Source of the DNA: Gigantopelta aegis
Taxonomy: Eukaryota > Mollusca > Gastropoda > Neomphalida > Peltospiridae
Length of the DNA: 64,000 nucleotides
Reading direction: 5' to 3'
NCBI RefSeq assembly: GCF_016097555.1
Contig: NC_054707.1
Location: forward strand, 42,691,843-42,755,842
Part shown: positions 10,551-22,580 of the stretch, piece after piece
How positions within the stretch are numbered: the first letter of the stretch is position 1
How the letters are laid out: the number at the start of each line of letters is the position of its first letter
Translations under genes and position numbers: made by a program
The notes under the pieces: model-generated
Database searches by the model: none
What the model was told of the DNA's origin: nothing
Seen by the model: the letters and a program-made list of their open reading frames with translations, nothing else

Positions 10551-10835
10551 AAGTTTGTTTTATCACAAGAGCACATTGAATTATTAATCATTGTCTATTA
10601 GATGTCAAACATTTGGTAATTTTGACAAAAGGTCTTACAGAGGAAAGCAGGATTATTATATGCACCATCCCAAACAGGATACCACATACCACGGCCTTTG
10701 ACATACCAGCTGTTGTGCATTGGCTGGAATGAGAAATGGCCCAATAGGCCCACCGACAGGGATCAATCCCAGACTGACCACACATCAAATGGGCACTTTA
10801 CCACTGAGGTATGTCCCGCTCCTGGACATGCAATG
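10551..10835 (-). mobile_element. SINE with GGGACATACC-type head
   Basis: Near full length: tail at 10551 (GAAGTTTGTTTTATC), core with ATATGCACCATCCCA, and a head with the pattern GCACTTTACCACTGAGG at 10792-10808. Head sequence differs from the neighbouring copy at 10027-10432 although core and tail are shared. Confidence 0.82.
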
Positions 10836-11234
10836 AGTCGCAGACTGATCCAGATTCATGTACAAGAAATTATTGAGGTGTGGGGGGTGGGTGTGTGTCT
10901 AGACTTCAACGAGTGAAGTTTCAAGTGAGTTTGAGTCATATGCTCCCCTGGAAAATATACCAAACAAAACGAAAATGTCTTTTGAGCAGCCTGGGCATTT
11001 CGATCCACAAAATCAACCCTGTACCCACACCTGGGATTGCCCTCATCCCAACCAGTGTTCCAAGACTGGTCGCTGTTGTATAATGTGCTTGATCATTTTA
11101 TTACTATTCCGTGTATAAAACTACTACTGTGTCATAATTATTAGTGAAACAAACTTTTTAATCCTTACTTGGACCAACAAACAAAATCCTGAGAATTAAT
11201 ACAATCAAAAGTACATATGTTTATAACTAGCTCA

Positions 11235-11335
11235 CTGAATGAATGAATGAATGAATGAATGAATGAATGAATGAATGTTTAACAACACCCCAGCACAACA
11301 AATACACATCAGCTATTGGGTGTCAGAAAAGGTAA
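11235..11335 (-). repeat. (GAAT)n plus GACACCCC tail element
   Basis: A tetranucleotide tract followed by GTTTAACAACACCCCAGCAC and GCTATTGGGTGTCAG; same class as 4697-4780. Confidence 0.75.
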
Positions 11336-11837
11336 GTATATGGAAATACTCACTGAAGGAAGAAAGAAGGATAACTATAATTGATACATGTTACCAGTAT
11401 TTATAATTTTCATGTATGGAAAGACAAGGGATGACACTTTGTCATGTGCTTACGGTTTGGTTGCCATAAATTAATAAAACTTTTAATCCTGTCTTAACAG
11501 TGTTTTAAGTGATTTTTTTTCCCATTTAGGTTTATGTGAAGAAAAATTAAATTTGAAAATAAAACTTAACAAAAATGTTAATGTATTCTGACAGTTGAAG
11601 TTTGACCAAATCTGCTACATTTTTTCAGTAAAGTTCTGCATTAAAGTTTCGTGTTTAGGTCAGTTTCTCACCATGGGTCTGTATGCCTGTGTGATACAAT
11701 GAATGAATAAATGAATGTTTTATTTCACTATGCCCTCAATATATTAAAATGTTTGACATACAAGGACATTTTTCTAAAAACATTTGATGATCAAATGTCT
11801 GCACTTTTGAGACTTGTAACAAACAGTACCGGGTACG

Positions 11838-12105
11838 AAGGAAATATTTTATTTAACGACGCACTCAACACGTTTTATTTATGGTTATATAGCACCAGAC
11901 ATATCGTTAAGGACGACATAAATATTGAGAGAGGAAACCCGCTGTCACCACTTCATGGGCTACTCTTTTCGATTAGCAGCAAGGGTTCTTTTATATGCAC
12001 CATCCCACAGACAGGGTAATACATACCACAGCCTTTGATATACCACTTGTTGTGCACTGGCTGGAACGAGAAACAGCCCAATGGGCCCACGTACGGGGTA
12101 GGTGA
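11838..12105 (-). mobile_element. SINE, head truncated
   Basis: Tail TTTATTTAACGACGCACTCA, core AGAGAGGAAACCCGCTGTCA and GGGCTACTCTTTTCGATTAG, then AGCCCAATGGGCCCAC; it stops before the tRNA-like head. Confidence 0.85.
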
Positions 12106-12371
12106 CATAGTATGGTATTGGTTTTTTAAAAAGTGTAAAAATGCCATATTATACTCCTATTCGATAAGACCATGCATGATGCATCAGAGTGTGAGAGTTA
12201 TACACCATCCTATCTGTGAGAAAGTGCTGTTTTACCAGTAGGAATAGACAGTACTGTGACAGCAAGTTAGCTCCTTCTCTCAATTGATCAAATGTCAATG
12301 CAACCATAAGATTATAAATGGTGGTAGCCTGTAGTTTACAAATTAATCTGGAGCGACATAGTAAGTGTTAA

Positions 12372-12732
12372 AGGGACATTCCCGAGTTTGCTGCAATTTT
12401 TAAGATGTTATCGATTAACAGAGACTTTTTAACGATTTTAATTACATATTCAATATGTTTCTGCATAAAATATTAGTGGATGTATATTAAATGTGTTTCT
12501 GATAGTTGTAATATTTGTACTAGGTTAAATTTCATCTTATTTCCTAAAATATTGTTTTTTGGTATGTACGAAATTATTTGAAGACAAAATCCAGTTTGGG
12601 CTTCTTACACACATTGAATATACAGACACTGATATTCTAAATAAGAATATATATTTAATATGCAACTTTAATCATAGAACTATTTTATTAGTCGGAAAAA
12701 TGTTACAATGCAGCAAATTCAGGAATGTCCCT
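12372..12732. mobile_element. TTAA-flanked MITE (AGGGACATTCC ends)
   Basis: The left end AGGGACATTCCCGAGTTTGC and right end GCAAATTCAGGAATGTCCCT are long, near-perfect inverted repeats. TTAA lies directly outside both (12368-12371, 12733-12736). TTAA duplications are typical of piggyBac and Kolobok elements. It lies in GBE1 intron 1. Confidence 0.92.
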
Positions 12733-13062
12733 TTAAGAAAAGTATTGACTCAACGTGTCCCGTGCACTATTTACAAATGTGTTGAGGTGTCAAACACGTA
12801 AGTTAGCCTATTACTTTTCTTTCATTTAGAAAAGGTATTTTAAAAATCCATTATTTACTCCTTTTTTAAAGCTATAATATTTATACATGTATATATATTT
12901 ACTTTATTTAGTTATTAACGTTTATATTTTTATAACAATTGGTCTATCTGAAACTATTAGAAAATACAAGGTCAAGGTCAAACGCATCAACGTCAGTGCA
13001 TCATCTTGAAAAGAAAATAGTTAATAGAGGCTAACATTTAGCTAAACTTCTCGGTAGTGTAC

Positions 13063-13163
13063 CTTCTTCGAATTTCACGTTCGTGCGGTTTTAAATAGCT
13101 ATCTAGGCGAAACAATGTTTCTATCTCAGGAACTTCTACATCGCCATCTCCACTTCCCTCCAT
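13063..13163 (-). CDS. GBE1: GBE1 exon 1 (start codon)
   Basis: The ATG is at 13163-13161, preceded by gaaggtc. 33 codons plus two bases run to donor AG|gtacac. The protein begins MEGSGDGDVEVP and continues IETLFRLDSYLKPHEREIRR. This matches the N-terminus of animal branching enzymes (human LEIDPYLKPYAVDFQRR), and the split Arg codon joins exon 2 exactly. I chose this Met because it is the first ATG and homology starts about 17 residues later. No TATA box is evident upstream. Confidence 0.92.
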
Positions 13164-13404
13164 GACCTTCACTCAGTGTAGACACCGGTCGTGAGTCGTG
13201 ACACCGCATTCGGAAACTATCGGATAAATTCGTTAAAAGACAATCGGATCCGAAGATTACCGAATGACGAGAAATGGAAACATTTGAGTTCGGGTGTAAG
13301 TTCGAGTTAAATGTCAAAGTTGTACCAAATTAATTTTCATTGCCGGTAATGTTAACATTTTTTAATAAAACTGATATTTATAAGTAGTGTATCAAGTTAA
13401 AATT

Positions 13405-13721
13405 AGTTTTTGTTTAACGACACAAGTTACAAGTAGAGCACACTGATTTATTAATCATCGGCTATTGGATATATCGGATATATCAAGCATTTGGTAATTC
13501 TGATATAGTCTAAGAGTCAAGAGAGGGGAAACCTGCTACATTGTTCCATTAATAGCAAGAGATATTTTATAAGCACCATCCCACAAACAGGATAACACAT
13601 GCCATGGCGCCAGTCGTGGTGCTCTGGCTCAGTGGCTGGAACGAGAAATATCCCAATGGGACCGCCGACGAGGATCAATCGTTGACCGACCGCTTTACCA
13701 CTGGACGTCACGTCCCGTCCC
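13405..13721 (-). mobile_element. SINE, near full length, upstream of GBE1
   Basis: Tail GTTTAACGACACAAG, core with ATCATCGGCTATTGGATAT and AAGCACCATCCCACA, and head CCGCTTTACCACTGGACGTC. It lies about 240 bases upstream of the GBE1 start codon. Confidence 0.83.
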
Positions 13722-13902
13722 TACGTAGTGTATCAACACACACAGGCAGAACATGTATAAAAAGTGTGACACCTTACATTTGATCTACCTGCAAGAGAAT
13801 GGGGTTTAAGAGATTTAAAAAATATATTTTTGCAACCCCCCCAAAACACCCCCCCCCTTTAAAAAAAACAACCCCATCACAACCCCCTCTTTGTTATACC
13901 TC

Positions 13903-14318
13903 ATTTTTATTTACGGTTATATGGCGTCGGACCACACAGATATTGAGAGGAAACCCGCTGTTGCCACTTCATGGGCTACTCTTTTCGATTAGCAGCAAGG
14001 AATCTTTTACATGTACCATCCCACAGACAGGATAACACATACCACGGCCTTTGATATACCAGTCGTGGTGAACTGGCTGTGGTGAAAAATAGCCTCTCAA
14101 TATAACGCGCCACTGAGCAAAATTCTGTGTGATCAAGGGCAGATGCAGGATTTTTCTAAGGATAGGTGCAACATTTAAACAGGATGCAGGGTCTATAGTA
14201 TTCAAGACACTTAATTTTCAGGGGAACTTCGAAATAATATATAGCCTATATGGGAATCGATCTTCGACCGGCCGTGCATCAAGCGAACGCTTTACCACTG
14301 AGCTACGCCCCGCCCTTT
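13903..14318 (-). mobile_element. SINE with internal insertion
   Basis: Core from TTATTTACGGTTATATGGCG through GAACTGGCTGTGGTG, then about 150 bases of unrelated sequence (about 14100-14250), then the head GAACGCTTTACCACTGAGCT and CTACGCCCCGCCC. Confidence 0.8.
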
Positions 14319-14329
14319 GCGCTGGGGGA

Positions 14330-14637
14330 TACAATGAATGTTTTATTTCACGGTCACTCTATGCATTACTTGTAATTACGATTATAGACTATGGCGTCAG
14401 ACAGTTGGTTAAGGACCACACAGACAATGAGAGAGTTAAATCCGCTTCCGCCACGCATTGAGTTACTCTTGATTAATTAGCAGCAAGGGGTCTTTTATAT
14501 GCAACATCCCACAGACTAAATATACATACCAAGCCTTTTGTCACACCAGTTGTGGAGCACTTGCTGGAACAAGAAATAACCCAATGGATCCATCGACGGG
14601 GATCGACCCTGTAGACTAACCGCGCACCGGGCAGTTT
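14330..14637 (-). mobile_element. Degenerate SINE
   Basis: Same family, directly beyond the previous copy: GAATGTTTTATTTCACGG tail, CATTGAGTTACTCTTGATTA core, ATCCATCGACGGGGATCG head region. Confidence 0.75.
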
Positions 14638-14674
14638 ATACTACTTTACTTTAACTTTGTGCTGCCGTTTTCAT

Positions 14675-14767
14675 TTAAATTTTGTTTATATACTTTTTGA
14701 AGCCATCCATGGGCTTGTCAGCTGTAAGGTATACTGAGTATTCATGACGAGTGCCATCGGGATCTAC
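14675..14767 (-). CDS. Possible terminal coding exon, unrecognised
   Basis: On the minus strand a consensus acceptor (gttag) opens a 30-codon frame to TAA: VDPDGTRHEYSVYLTADK then PMDGFKKYINKI. The composition looks protein-like and the frame has no repeat signature, but I cannot name it and no partner exon is secure. If real, it belongs to a gene upstream of GBE1 on the same strand. Confidence 0.25.
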   Translation of the reverse strand, partial: VDPDGTRHEYSVYLTADKPMDGFKKYINKI

Positions 14768-14901
14768 CTAACTTTTGCAAACACAAAAAGTATTATCACC
14801 ATTTTGATAGTGATTCATTAGAGGATATATATATATCTACCTAGTTGTATTCTGAAGAAATACCTTTTTTTGTGTAAAGATATGTCAAACCAGTCTTGAA
14901 A

Positions 14902-15042
14902 ATGGCAACTCGTTTTGCAACAGACGATCGAAGTAGGACGTGTCATAATATTAGATTTTGGCTACAAATCCTGTATGAAGCACCTGACAGTTATTCAATT
15001 CATGGGGACGACCTTATCAAATCATCCCACAAGTTGTCTTTT
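14902..15042 (+). CDS. Possible first coding exon, unrecognised
   Basis: ATG in good context (gaaaATGG) opens 47 codons in phase 0 to a perfect donor TTT|gtaagt. The protein starts MATRFATDDRSRTCHNIRFW and continues with ILYEAPDSYSIHGDDLIK. I do not recognise it and see no convincing second exon before 17 kb. It could also be part of an old transposon. Confidence 0.3.
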
Positions 15043-15336
15043 GTAAGTTAATTGAATCCACACGCTTTAAAGATTTTGTCGTTCTGATTTACAACACAAA
15101 CAGTATTATCAACTGAAGAATTAGTCATCAGGCATCATTCAGAGAGCATATCGTCTGATACTCGTCGCAGATTAAAGAAAATATAAAATATAAATCTATA
15201 TAAATCCTAGTCCTAGTAAAGAAGACGTGCACAAAGTCTGCCAGATACAGTGAATCCTCACATTGTTTTTTGCACAAATTATTGGCGCAGCCCATGACTC
15301 CAAACATGAATGAAAACATGTGACGCATTGTCCTTT

Positions 15337-15600
15337 TTGGGTAGATCGATTCCCGTCGATGGGCCTATTGGGCTACTTCTCGTTTCACCCAGTGCACCAC
15401 GACTGGTATATCAAATACCGTATGTGGTATGTGCTATCCTGTCTGTGGACTGGTGCATATAAAATATCCCTTACTACTAATGGACAAATGAAGTGGGTTT
15501 CCTTTCTAGGACTATTTTTATGTCAAAATTACCAAATGTCTGACACCCAATAGCCGATGATTACTAAAGCAATGTGCCGTAAGCTATAAAAGAACCCTTG
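15337..15600 (+). mobile_element. SINE, plus orientation, head truncated
   Basis: Reads GATCGATTCCCGTCGATGGG, CCAGTGCACCACGACTGGTA, TATCCTGTCTGTGGACTGGT and the tail GACACCCAATAGCCGATGAT. Confidence 0.82.
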
Positions 15601-15879
15601 CTGTTAAAATGAAGTACCTTCTATGGTGAGGTTCTTCTCTAATGCTAGAAATGAATCAAAAGGAAAATCATTTTTATCACATTAACGGATATGCTGTTGT
15701 AATCAGACACATCACAGGCGCGTGTTCGGGAATTATAGTGGGGGGTCTAGACTGTGGCGACTCGAGTTTATAATGGGGTTGAGTCATGCTAGCTAGGAAA
15801 ATATATCGAGAATAAAGAAAATTTCCTTGAGCAGGGAGGGGTTTGACTGCATGATAAACTACGGCTAAATTGTGTCCGA

Positions 15880-16160
15880 CATATTTATTTCGACATTTGG
15901 TCGACAGAGAATCCTGCTGCCGCCACAGACTAACTACCAGTGGTGGATCCAGAAAATAACATTTGGCCGAGATTCCTAAAGTGATTTCTCGGATTCTCCA
16001 AATGTAACCGTTGTAAAATTTAGGGGGAGGGACGCCTCTTAGATCCGCCACTGGCTACTCCTATCGAAATGACCTTCCCAAGACAAGACAGTGTATACCA
16101 CGGCCTATGATTTACCAGTCGTATAGCAGTTGGGGCGGGAGATCACAGAGGGTGATAGAT
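15880..16160 (-). mobile_element. Degenerate SINE interrupted by a small MITE
   Basis: SINE pieces lie on both sides (AATCCTGCTGCCGCCAC at the left, ATACCACGGCCTATGATTTA at the right). Between them, 15938-16053 begins CAGTGGTGGATCCAG and ends AGATCCGCCACTG, inverted ends of the common hAT-MITE type. Confidence 0.65.
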
Positions 16161-16199
16161 CCTGCGACTTCTCGCATCTCAGGCGAGTGCTCTATCATT

Positions 16200-17750
16200 T
16201 TTAAATTTAATTTTTTTTCGTCTACAGGCCTGCAAATGCCTAAAAAAAAATATTTGTCATAACATGAAAGGTGGTGGCGGCGGTCTTGTATCTCCCAGAA
16301 CATGAAGACCATAACCTTTATATTTTGCAATTTAAAAAATTATATCCATTAATTTCCAATATTTTAAGGTACGTAATTTTACGGTTTTACCCTCCGTACT
16401 CTCTGGCTGAAAGCTTGATTGCCCACCCCTACTTAATATGCAATTTTGTATTTTTAATGTACGCCCCACCCCCTCCACTTCATGTATCGTTATTACGGAC
16501 TTGTCTTATCAGATATGCGATAAGGACGACACAATCACAGAACTCTTAATTTGTTTATTTATGCACAAAATATTTATTATCCTCAAAATATAATAGTAAC
16601 AATAGTATATAAAATGTAAAACAGCAAACAAGCAAAAATCAATTAACTTTAAACATGTTTGTCTTGAAGGCAGGTAACCCAATAAATGGCTAAACAAAAT
16701 ATTGCCTCAAACTGTATTCATTTAATTTGTCGCGCTACATTGTCATCATATTTCACTCGTTATCAATATTTCGTATAGAACTGAATTACGTTTATGTAAC
16801 CACAAATTAAAAATATTGGGCCAAACTTACAAAGACTTTTAGTCTTACACATGTGTATATACATGTATATGCAATTGCAATTCTTAAAATGTTTAAGATA
16901 AAAAAAGCCTTCGTGAATTCGGCCCAATAATTTCCAACAATTAGCCAATGCTAGCTGCTGACAATGTTTACAAACTGGTGTATGGTAGTAAAGTGTTAGC
17001 TAAAGAATAACAAACACTATGTTCATTTTAAGTCGGGTAATCGGTGCGACCCAGCCTTGTAGTATTAGTAACACATCAGATATACAGTAAAAAATATTTT
17101 GATTTGTATTCAAGTAATATGACCCACTAGAAAGTTATATGCAAGTTTATTCTTCCACATCACACAGTGTGATGGTCTTATGAACTTCAACACATACATT
17201 GGCAGTCTCAAAGAGGATGATTAAACTTTCATATCAAGCTTATATCCCACCACCTAAACTTATTTCAATACTTGCTAAAGCCTGTAATATGAAAATTATT
17301 TCACTCAGAATGTCCACTTGATATGAAAGAATTGTGTTTAAATTAATATCCTATAAGTTTGAACTTAATGGTTATAATCTATTTGCATCAAAATGGAACT
17401 GATAAACTGGTATGAAACTGGTATGTACTGAATAATGTGAACATTTATCTTAAAAAATATTAGTGGACTAAACCAGATTCAAATGAAATGCCCTTATATA
17501 CACAGTGTGGGCTCTGTGTGTACGTGTTGGCTCAGTTTACATAAAAATCTAGATAACAGAGATACCAGTTTGGACACAGTCAGAGTCCATTACTATAAAA
17601 GTATTGCATGATTTAGCTGCTGTATGTGTGAAAATACAGAATTCATAACTGGTTAATGACATAGGTTGCCAACGTAATCCTGTGACAGTAAGAATGGGGA
17701 ACGGAGTGAGACTTGCCCAGCAGAAATTCCCACTCATCCTGAAAAGGATA
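16200..17750. other. AT-rich intergenic sequence, nothing identified
   Basis: No supported gene. One minus-strand open stretch near 17645-17745 (DEWEFLLGKSHSVPH) has no splice or homology support. Confidence 0.5.
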
Positions 17751-17758
17751 AAATGGAA

Positions 17759-18063
17759 ATGGTTTATTTAACGATGCACTCAACACATTTTATTTACGGT
17801 TATATGGCATCGAACATATAGTTAAGGACCACACAGATATTGCGAGGAAACCTGCTGTTGCCACTTCATGGGCTACTCTTTTCGATTAGCAGCAGGGGAT
17901 CTTTTATATGCACCATCTCATAGACAGCATAAGACATACATGTACCATGGCCTTTGATGTACCAGTCATGGTGCTGGAGCGAGAAATAGCCCAATGACGG
18001 GGATTGATCCCAAACCGACTGAGCATCAAGTGAGCGCTTTACCACTGGGCTACGTCTCGCCCC
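17759..18063 (-). mobile_element. Full-length SINE with 13-bp target duplication
   Basis: Tail TTTATTTAACGATGCACTCA to head GCGCTTTACCACTGGGCTAC and GTCTCGCCCC. TGAAAAGGATAAA occurs directly on both sides (17743-17755 and 18065-18077), a clean LINE-type target-site duplication. Confidence 0.93.
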
Positions 18064-19035
18064 TTGAAAAGGATAAAGCTGGAAACCTATGTAATTATCC
18101 TGAAATTGTGTTTATCCTGCAACTCAACAAGATGAGTGTGGAAATAATATTTGTTCCTGACTTTTGATGTCCTTAAGCTAAACAAAGCAAGCTTTTTTCT
18201 TTCATTTTTGTAAGACGTTATTATTTGTAATGTTAAAGATAGTTTTTAAAGTTATAGGGCCAAATTTACAGAGCCTGTTTTTGACTTACACATGTGTAAC
18301 TACATGCATTTTCAATGTTTAAATGCCTGCGTTTAAGAAAAAAAGGCTTCATAAATACAGCCTATAATTTGTACTAAAAAAATCAAATTTTCGTTATAGT
18401 TACAACACAAAACTTTATTTCAGTACTGTATTGGAATTAACGATGCAAAGAATATGCAATTGAAAATATATTTAAAAACCCCCAATTGAGGTCTGACTGG
18501 TCATGTGATAGGCAATAATTGATAGTGAATCACTTTACTTTATACAGTCTTGGTTAGTACAAACCATAGTGGCAAGATAAAAAATACCCATTATTCTAAT
18601 TCAACACATTTGTAAGAACGAATCTGATTGGATCTCTGCTAAAAATTTCAGGTGGTAAAATCACCGATATACCGGTCGCAAATTTTCTGGCAGAAATACG
18701 TCATAGGTTAAGCGAAGAACAGGGTTGTTTTGTAATGACGTCATAAAGACAATTTCTGTAGCGTTCATATTACATACATAAGTCGTTAAATACTGAGACG
18801 TTTTTATGTCAGAAATGAACATATTATTCTTTATTAGTCAGTATCTAATCATGAGAGCAGGTTAAATATGTCAAATTACACATCTATGTTCGAGCCACTA
18901 ACTGTCCGACCACCCATCGTCTGTTAATGGGCTGCCTAATGACATTACCAGCTGGTGACATTTATAGGCTTATTCTTACTACAAATGTGACAATTTCCTA
19001 TTTAAAATCAACCAGCAAACAGTTTAATTAGAATA
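18064..19035. other. Non-coding stretch, nothing identified
   Basis: AT-rich with no supported feature; contains two GACGTCAT-type words near 18737. Confidence 0.5.
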
Positions 19036-19168
19036 GGGATAACCCTACCGTTTTCCGATTTGCGGACGTATATCGGTGGTTTTATAGTAGCAAATTTACC
19101 GTTTTATTGGCGACAGTAAAACCACTGATATACGTCCGCAAATCGGAAAACACAGTACGGTTATCCCC
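19036..19168. mobile_element. TA-flanked foldback MITE, 133 bp
   Basis: Arms of about 50 bases are nearly perfect inverses: GGGATAACCCTACCGTTTTC at the left and its counterpart ending ACGGTTATCCCC at the right, both with TTTGCGGACGTATATC or its complement. A loop of about 25 bases lies between. TA is found outside both ends. It would form a strong hairpin. Confidence 0.85.
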
Positions 19169-19169
19169 T

Positions 19170-20210
19170 ACATTTGTCAATGATGTATAAATATACTAAT
19201 ACTATGCAATTTTCACTAGGAATATACCAAATATATGTCCATGATAAACAATTTGTGCACATCTTCAATTTGTGCAACATGTGATCAATGAGATTATACA
19301 GTTTGGATGTTCCATACATCTCCATAGTAATGTATGACTCCAATTAGATGTCATCCAATGGACACAGTAAATACAGTCCTTTACTTGACATTTGTTTTCC
19401 AAATATCCCTAGTGAAAGTTGAATAGTATACTAAACAGTAACATAAACATAGGCACTGTGACAACTATAGTTACATGTCCAATAGTTTTTTTCCAATAAC
19501 CTCAATACTTCAACAAATGTTCCCTTTAGAAAAACAACAAACAAAACCACACCAAAACCATCCAAGTTGGTGTAATGCCTTTTAACAAGCAGAATTTGAT
19601 TTTTAGTTTTACAATACTAAGTCACAAAGACTTAGTGACATCCCAGTTTCACAATAAAGCATCCCAGGCTTTTCTATGTAAAAATCCAGAAACATCTTGT
19701 TTTGATGATTAATCAAACTGCAAAGAGACAAAACAAAAATACAAATGCAGTTATACGACTTTCCAGCTGGACCTATATATACATAAATTATGGAAGGAAA
19801 CATGCGTCCCCCATATAGGATACAACTAATGAAAATACATCAAGGAATCTTTAATGACCCATCACACCTGAGCTTAATGCACATTTTACCCCTTTTCACA
19901 AAATTGAAAACCTAATTCACAATATCATGCAACAAGATATTGTACATTCTATTTAATCTTATCAATTCCCCATTGCTAACTATGCTAACACTTCTTATCC
20001 CCTTGTGACAAACTGTCGAAAGACAGAATGCAAAAAACCAGAACAATCCCAACCTCATGCACACCGATACATACATATATATATATATCTATATCTATAA
20101 ACATACATATATGCATGCATAGTGTGCACGCGCACACACACATGCACACACTTACTTTAGAACTTCCCAGCCTGGTGGTATAACATACTGCTATATCAAA
20201 TGAAAGGAAT
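19170..20210. other. Non-coding stretch with microsatellites
   Basis: AT-rich; (TA)n and (CA)n near 20070-20150. No gene seen. Confidence 0.5.
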
Positions 20211-20216
20211 GGTTGT

Positions 20217-20886
20217 TTATCGAAACACCAGCATATTATTTAATCTCTGAGCACTTAGAATAAATCCTTCTTTTGGTCCCACATTGCCATCTTTGGTGTA
20301 AATGACAGGCAGCAAGAACCTATAAATAGAAATATACCTGAATAAATAAGCACATTCAAATACTCTGCAAAATATATTTAGTGGATTGAGTCAATGGATG
20401 TAAACAGAATGATACAAGTAGCAACTCAAAAAGGTTCAGAATACTTTCCATCTACACCAGGCACAGACTTCTATAGGTAGCTGGAAAAGTGAAATAGGTG
20501 AATATATATATATAAAAAAAGAAGTTTGTTTTGTTTAACAACACCACTAGAGCACATTGATTTATTAATCATCGGGTACACAAACTTTAATATAATTTTG
20601 TTTGACAAATTCTAGAAATGAATGCAAATCAATGTTTCATGTTGTTTGATATTTAATGTCTTTGATGTGCATAATCCCTGCATCATTTTGATAACCTGTA
20701 ACCTGAGCATGTAGTTACATACATGTAGGAATGGTACACTCAGTTTAAAACATGTGTATGTGTGCATATGTACATGTGTATGGACGTGTGTGCATGAGTA
20801 TCTCCTAGTACGGTAAACGACAAGGTATATATATATGTAAGTACTTACAATGGAAATAACTGTACTCTGCTATTGGCTTTCACCAT
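20217..20886 (-). CDS. Possible two-exon small ORF, unrecognised
   Basis: ATG at 20886 starts MVKANSRVQLFP, spliced with donor CCATT|gtaagt (20849) to an acceptor ttatag (20320). It continues FLLPVIYTKDGNVGPKEGF and ends at TAA (20217). The product would be 46 residues with one hydrophobic stretch. The acceptor upstream of the first piece (tttacag near 20941) suggests a non-coding 5' exon. Splice sites are good but the protein is unknown; it may be chance. Confidence 0.25.
20519..20577 (-). mobile_element. SINE tail fragment
   Basis: GAAGTTTGTTTTGTTTAACA then CACCACTAGAGCACATTGAT; only the tail remains. Confidence 0.7.
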
Positions 20887-21074
20887 GTCCGTATATCAAG
20901 TCTGGAATATATATTTTCATAAAGCCTTGAATTGTGGGTCTGTAAATAAAAATAAAATCATTTTTAAATAATATGTACATGTAATTTCATTATTTATTTA
21001 TAACAGAACAGTTCTCTTCAAAGGCAAGATTGTAAATGCATTATTGTCACAAAATGGTCTGACATTTTTCTTCA

Positions 21075-21340
21075 AGAGTTTATTTTGTGTAATGACATCA
21101 GTAGTGTACATTAATTAAACATTGACTATTGGATGATCATCACATGTCAAACAGTTGGTAATTTCTGTGGTTTTGACACTCAGTCTTAAAGAACACCCGA
21201 TACATTTTCCCATTAGTAGCAAAGGATCTCTTATATGTACTTTTCCAGACAGGACATGGCCTTTGGTACACCAGTTTGACAGGAAAAAAACCAATCAAAG
21301 AATGGGTCCACCGAGGTGGTTCAATTAGGTGAACACTTAA
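21075..21340 (-). mobile_element. Degenerate SINE
   Basis: Aligns to the family from AGTTTATTTTGTGTAATGAC through CATTAGTAGCAAAGGATCTC to GGGTCCACCGAGGTGG, with many changes. Confidence 0.65.
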
Positions 21341-21344
21341 ATGT

Positions 21345-22580
21345 TAGTAGCAACTTGGGTCTGGTTTGACATACTACATCAAAAGACCCAATTCTCAACG
21401 ACATTCAACTTTAAAATGTACACTATAACACTACTAGTACTACTAAGCCGTAGTAAAACTGTATTAGAATTGTGTTATGGTGCAAGTACATTTATTTATG
21501 TAATTCGAAATTTAAATCAAATTCACATTACACACATTCAACACAACTAACAGTTGAGAATAAAAGATGACAAGTGAGCTGCATCCATGTATGCTTCTCT
21601 ATTTTTTCTTGCAAAAAATAGTGTACTGAAAAAATAACTAGTTTACTTACATGTACCAAATTAAGGCCGACCAACCACTGAATGTTAAGTTCTATGGGCA
21701 ACAGTAGTTCCTTCACTATACACAGAATTCTGAGGTCTTCTTTGTAGTGTGAAGAAGATGTCAAATCTAGTGATCCGGATATTTTTCTGTTGATTGAACA
21801 ACCGTACTGATGTACACACTTGAACATACATTATGTCGAATCATCCACACATCTTAGCATGTAGATCTAGGTTTACATCATGTTGACATGTAAAGTTCAC
21901 ATGATTATGGTAGATCATGTCATACTGGGGTATACTCTGTACCAAGATGGTAGATTAAGTCATATAACTGATAATGCACCGCAGTAGCAACTTGTATGAA
22001 AGCTGTACATTAGATCTTGTACAGTTAAACATGGATTTCATCCATCACAATTTCAAAAACACATGGTATGTCTATTAGTTACAATAAACACATGATGTTG
22101 TACAATTCACAATGTTCTTCGATTCTTGATTCATTGCAAGATTATGAACAATTTCAAATTGAATGACACTCATAACTTGAATTAACACTTCAAACTCTTT
22201 TTTAGTTTTGGTTTGTTATATAGTAATCCACCATAACATGAATTACCACAACAAACACTTCCTTGGTTTTGGTTTGCCATACAGAAATCCACCATACTAT
22301 GAATCCTGGAAATCCTTGGTTCTCTTTTAAAATACTAGTATAAAGAAACCCACCATAACATTAACACTGTAAATTGTTTCTTGAATTTGGTTTGGTATGT
22401 AGACATCCATATAATATATATATAATTTGTTTCATACTTTAAAGATGAGTATTTCTATGGAACTTTGAATATTACACTGTGAAAAGAAGGTTAGATTATC
22501 AGTGTCATTGTGCATGATGAAATTAATGTATGTGTATGTGCAACATGTACATGTTAAAGTTTTTATTTATTACACAACAC
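21345..22580. other. Non-coding; one open minus-strand stretch at 21528-21827
   Basis: A 99-codon minus-strand frame includes HYKEDLRILCIVKELLLP and has a possible acceptor and donor near 21806 and 21660, but I cannot match it to a family. Confidence 0.35.

Noticed and set aside
13126-13317. Longer minus-strand frame over GBE1 exon 1
   Set aside because: It is in another frame; the frame starting at 13163 matches branching enzymes and joins exon 2 in phase.
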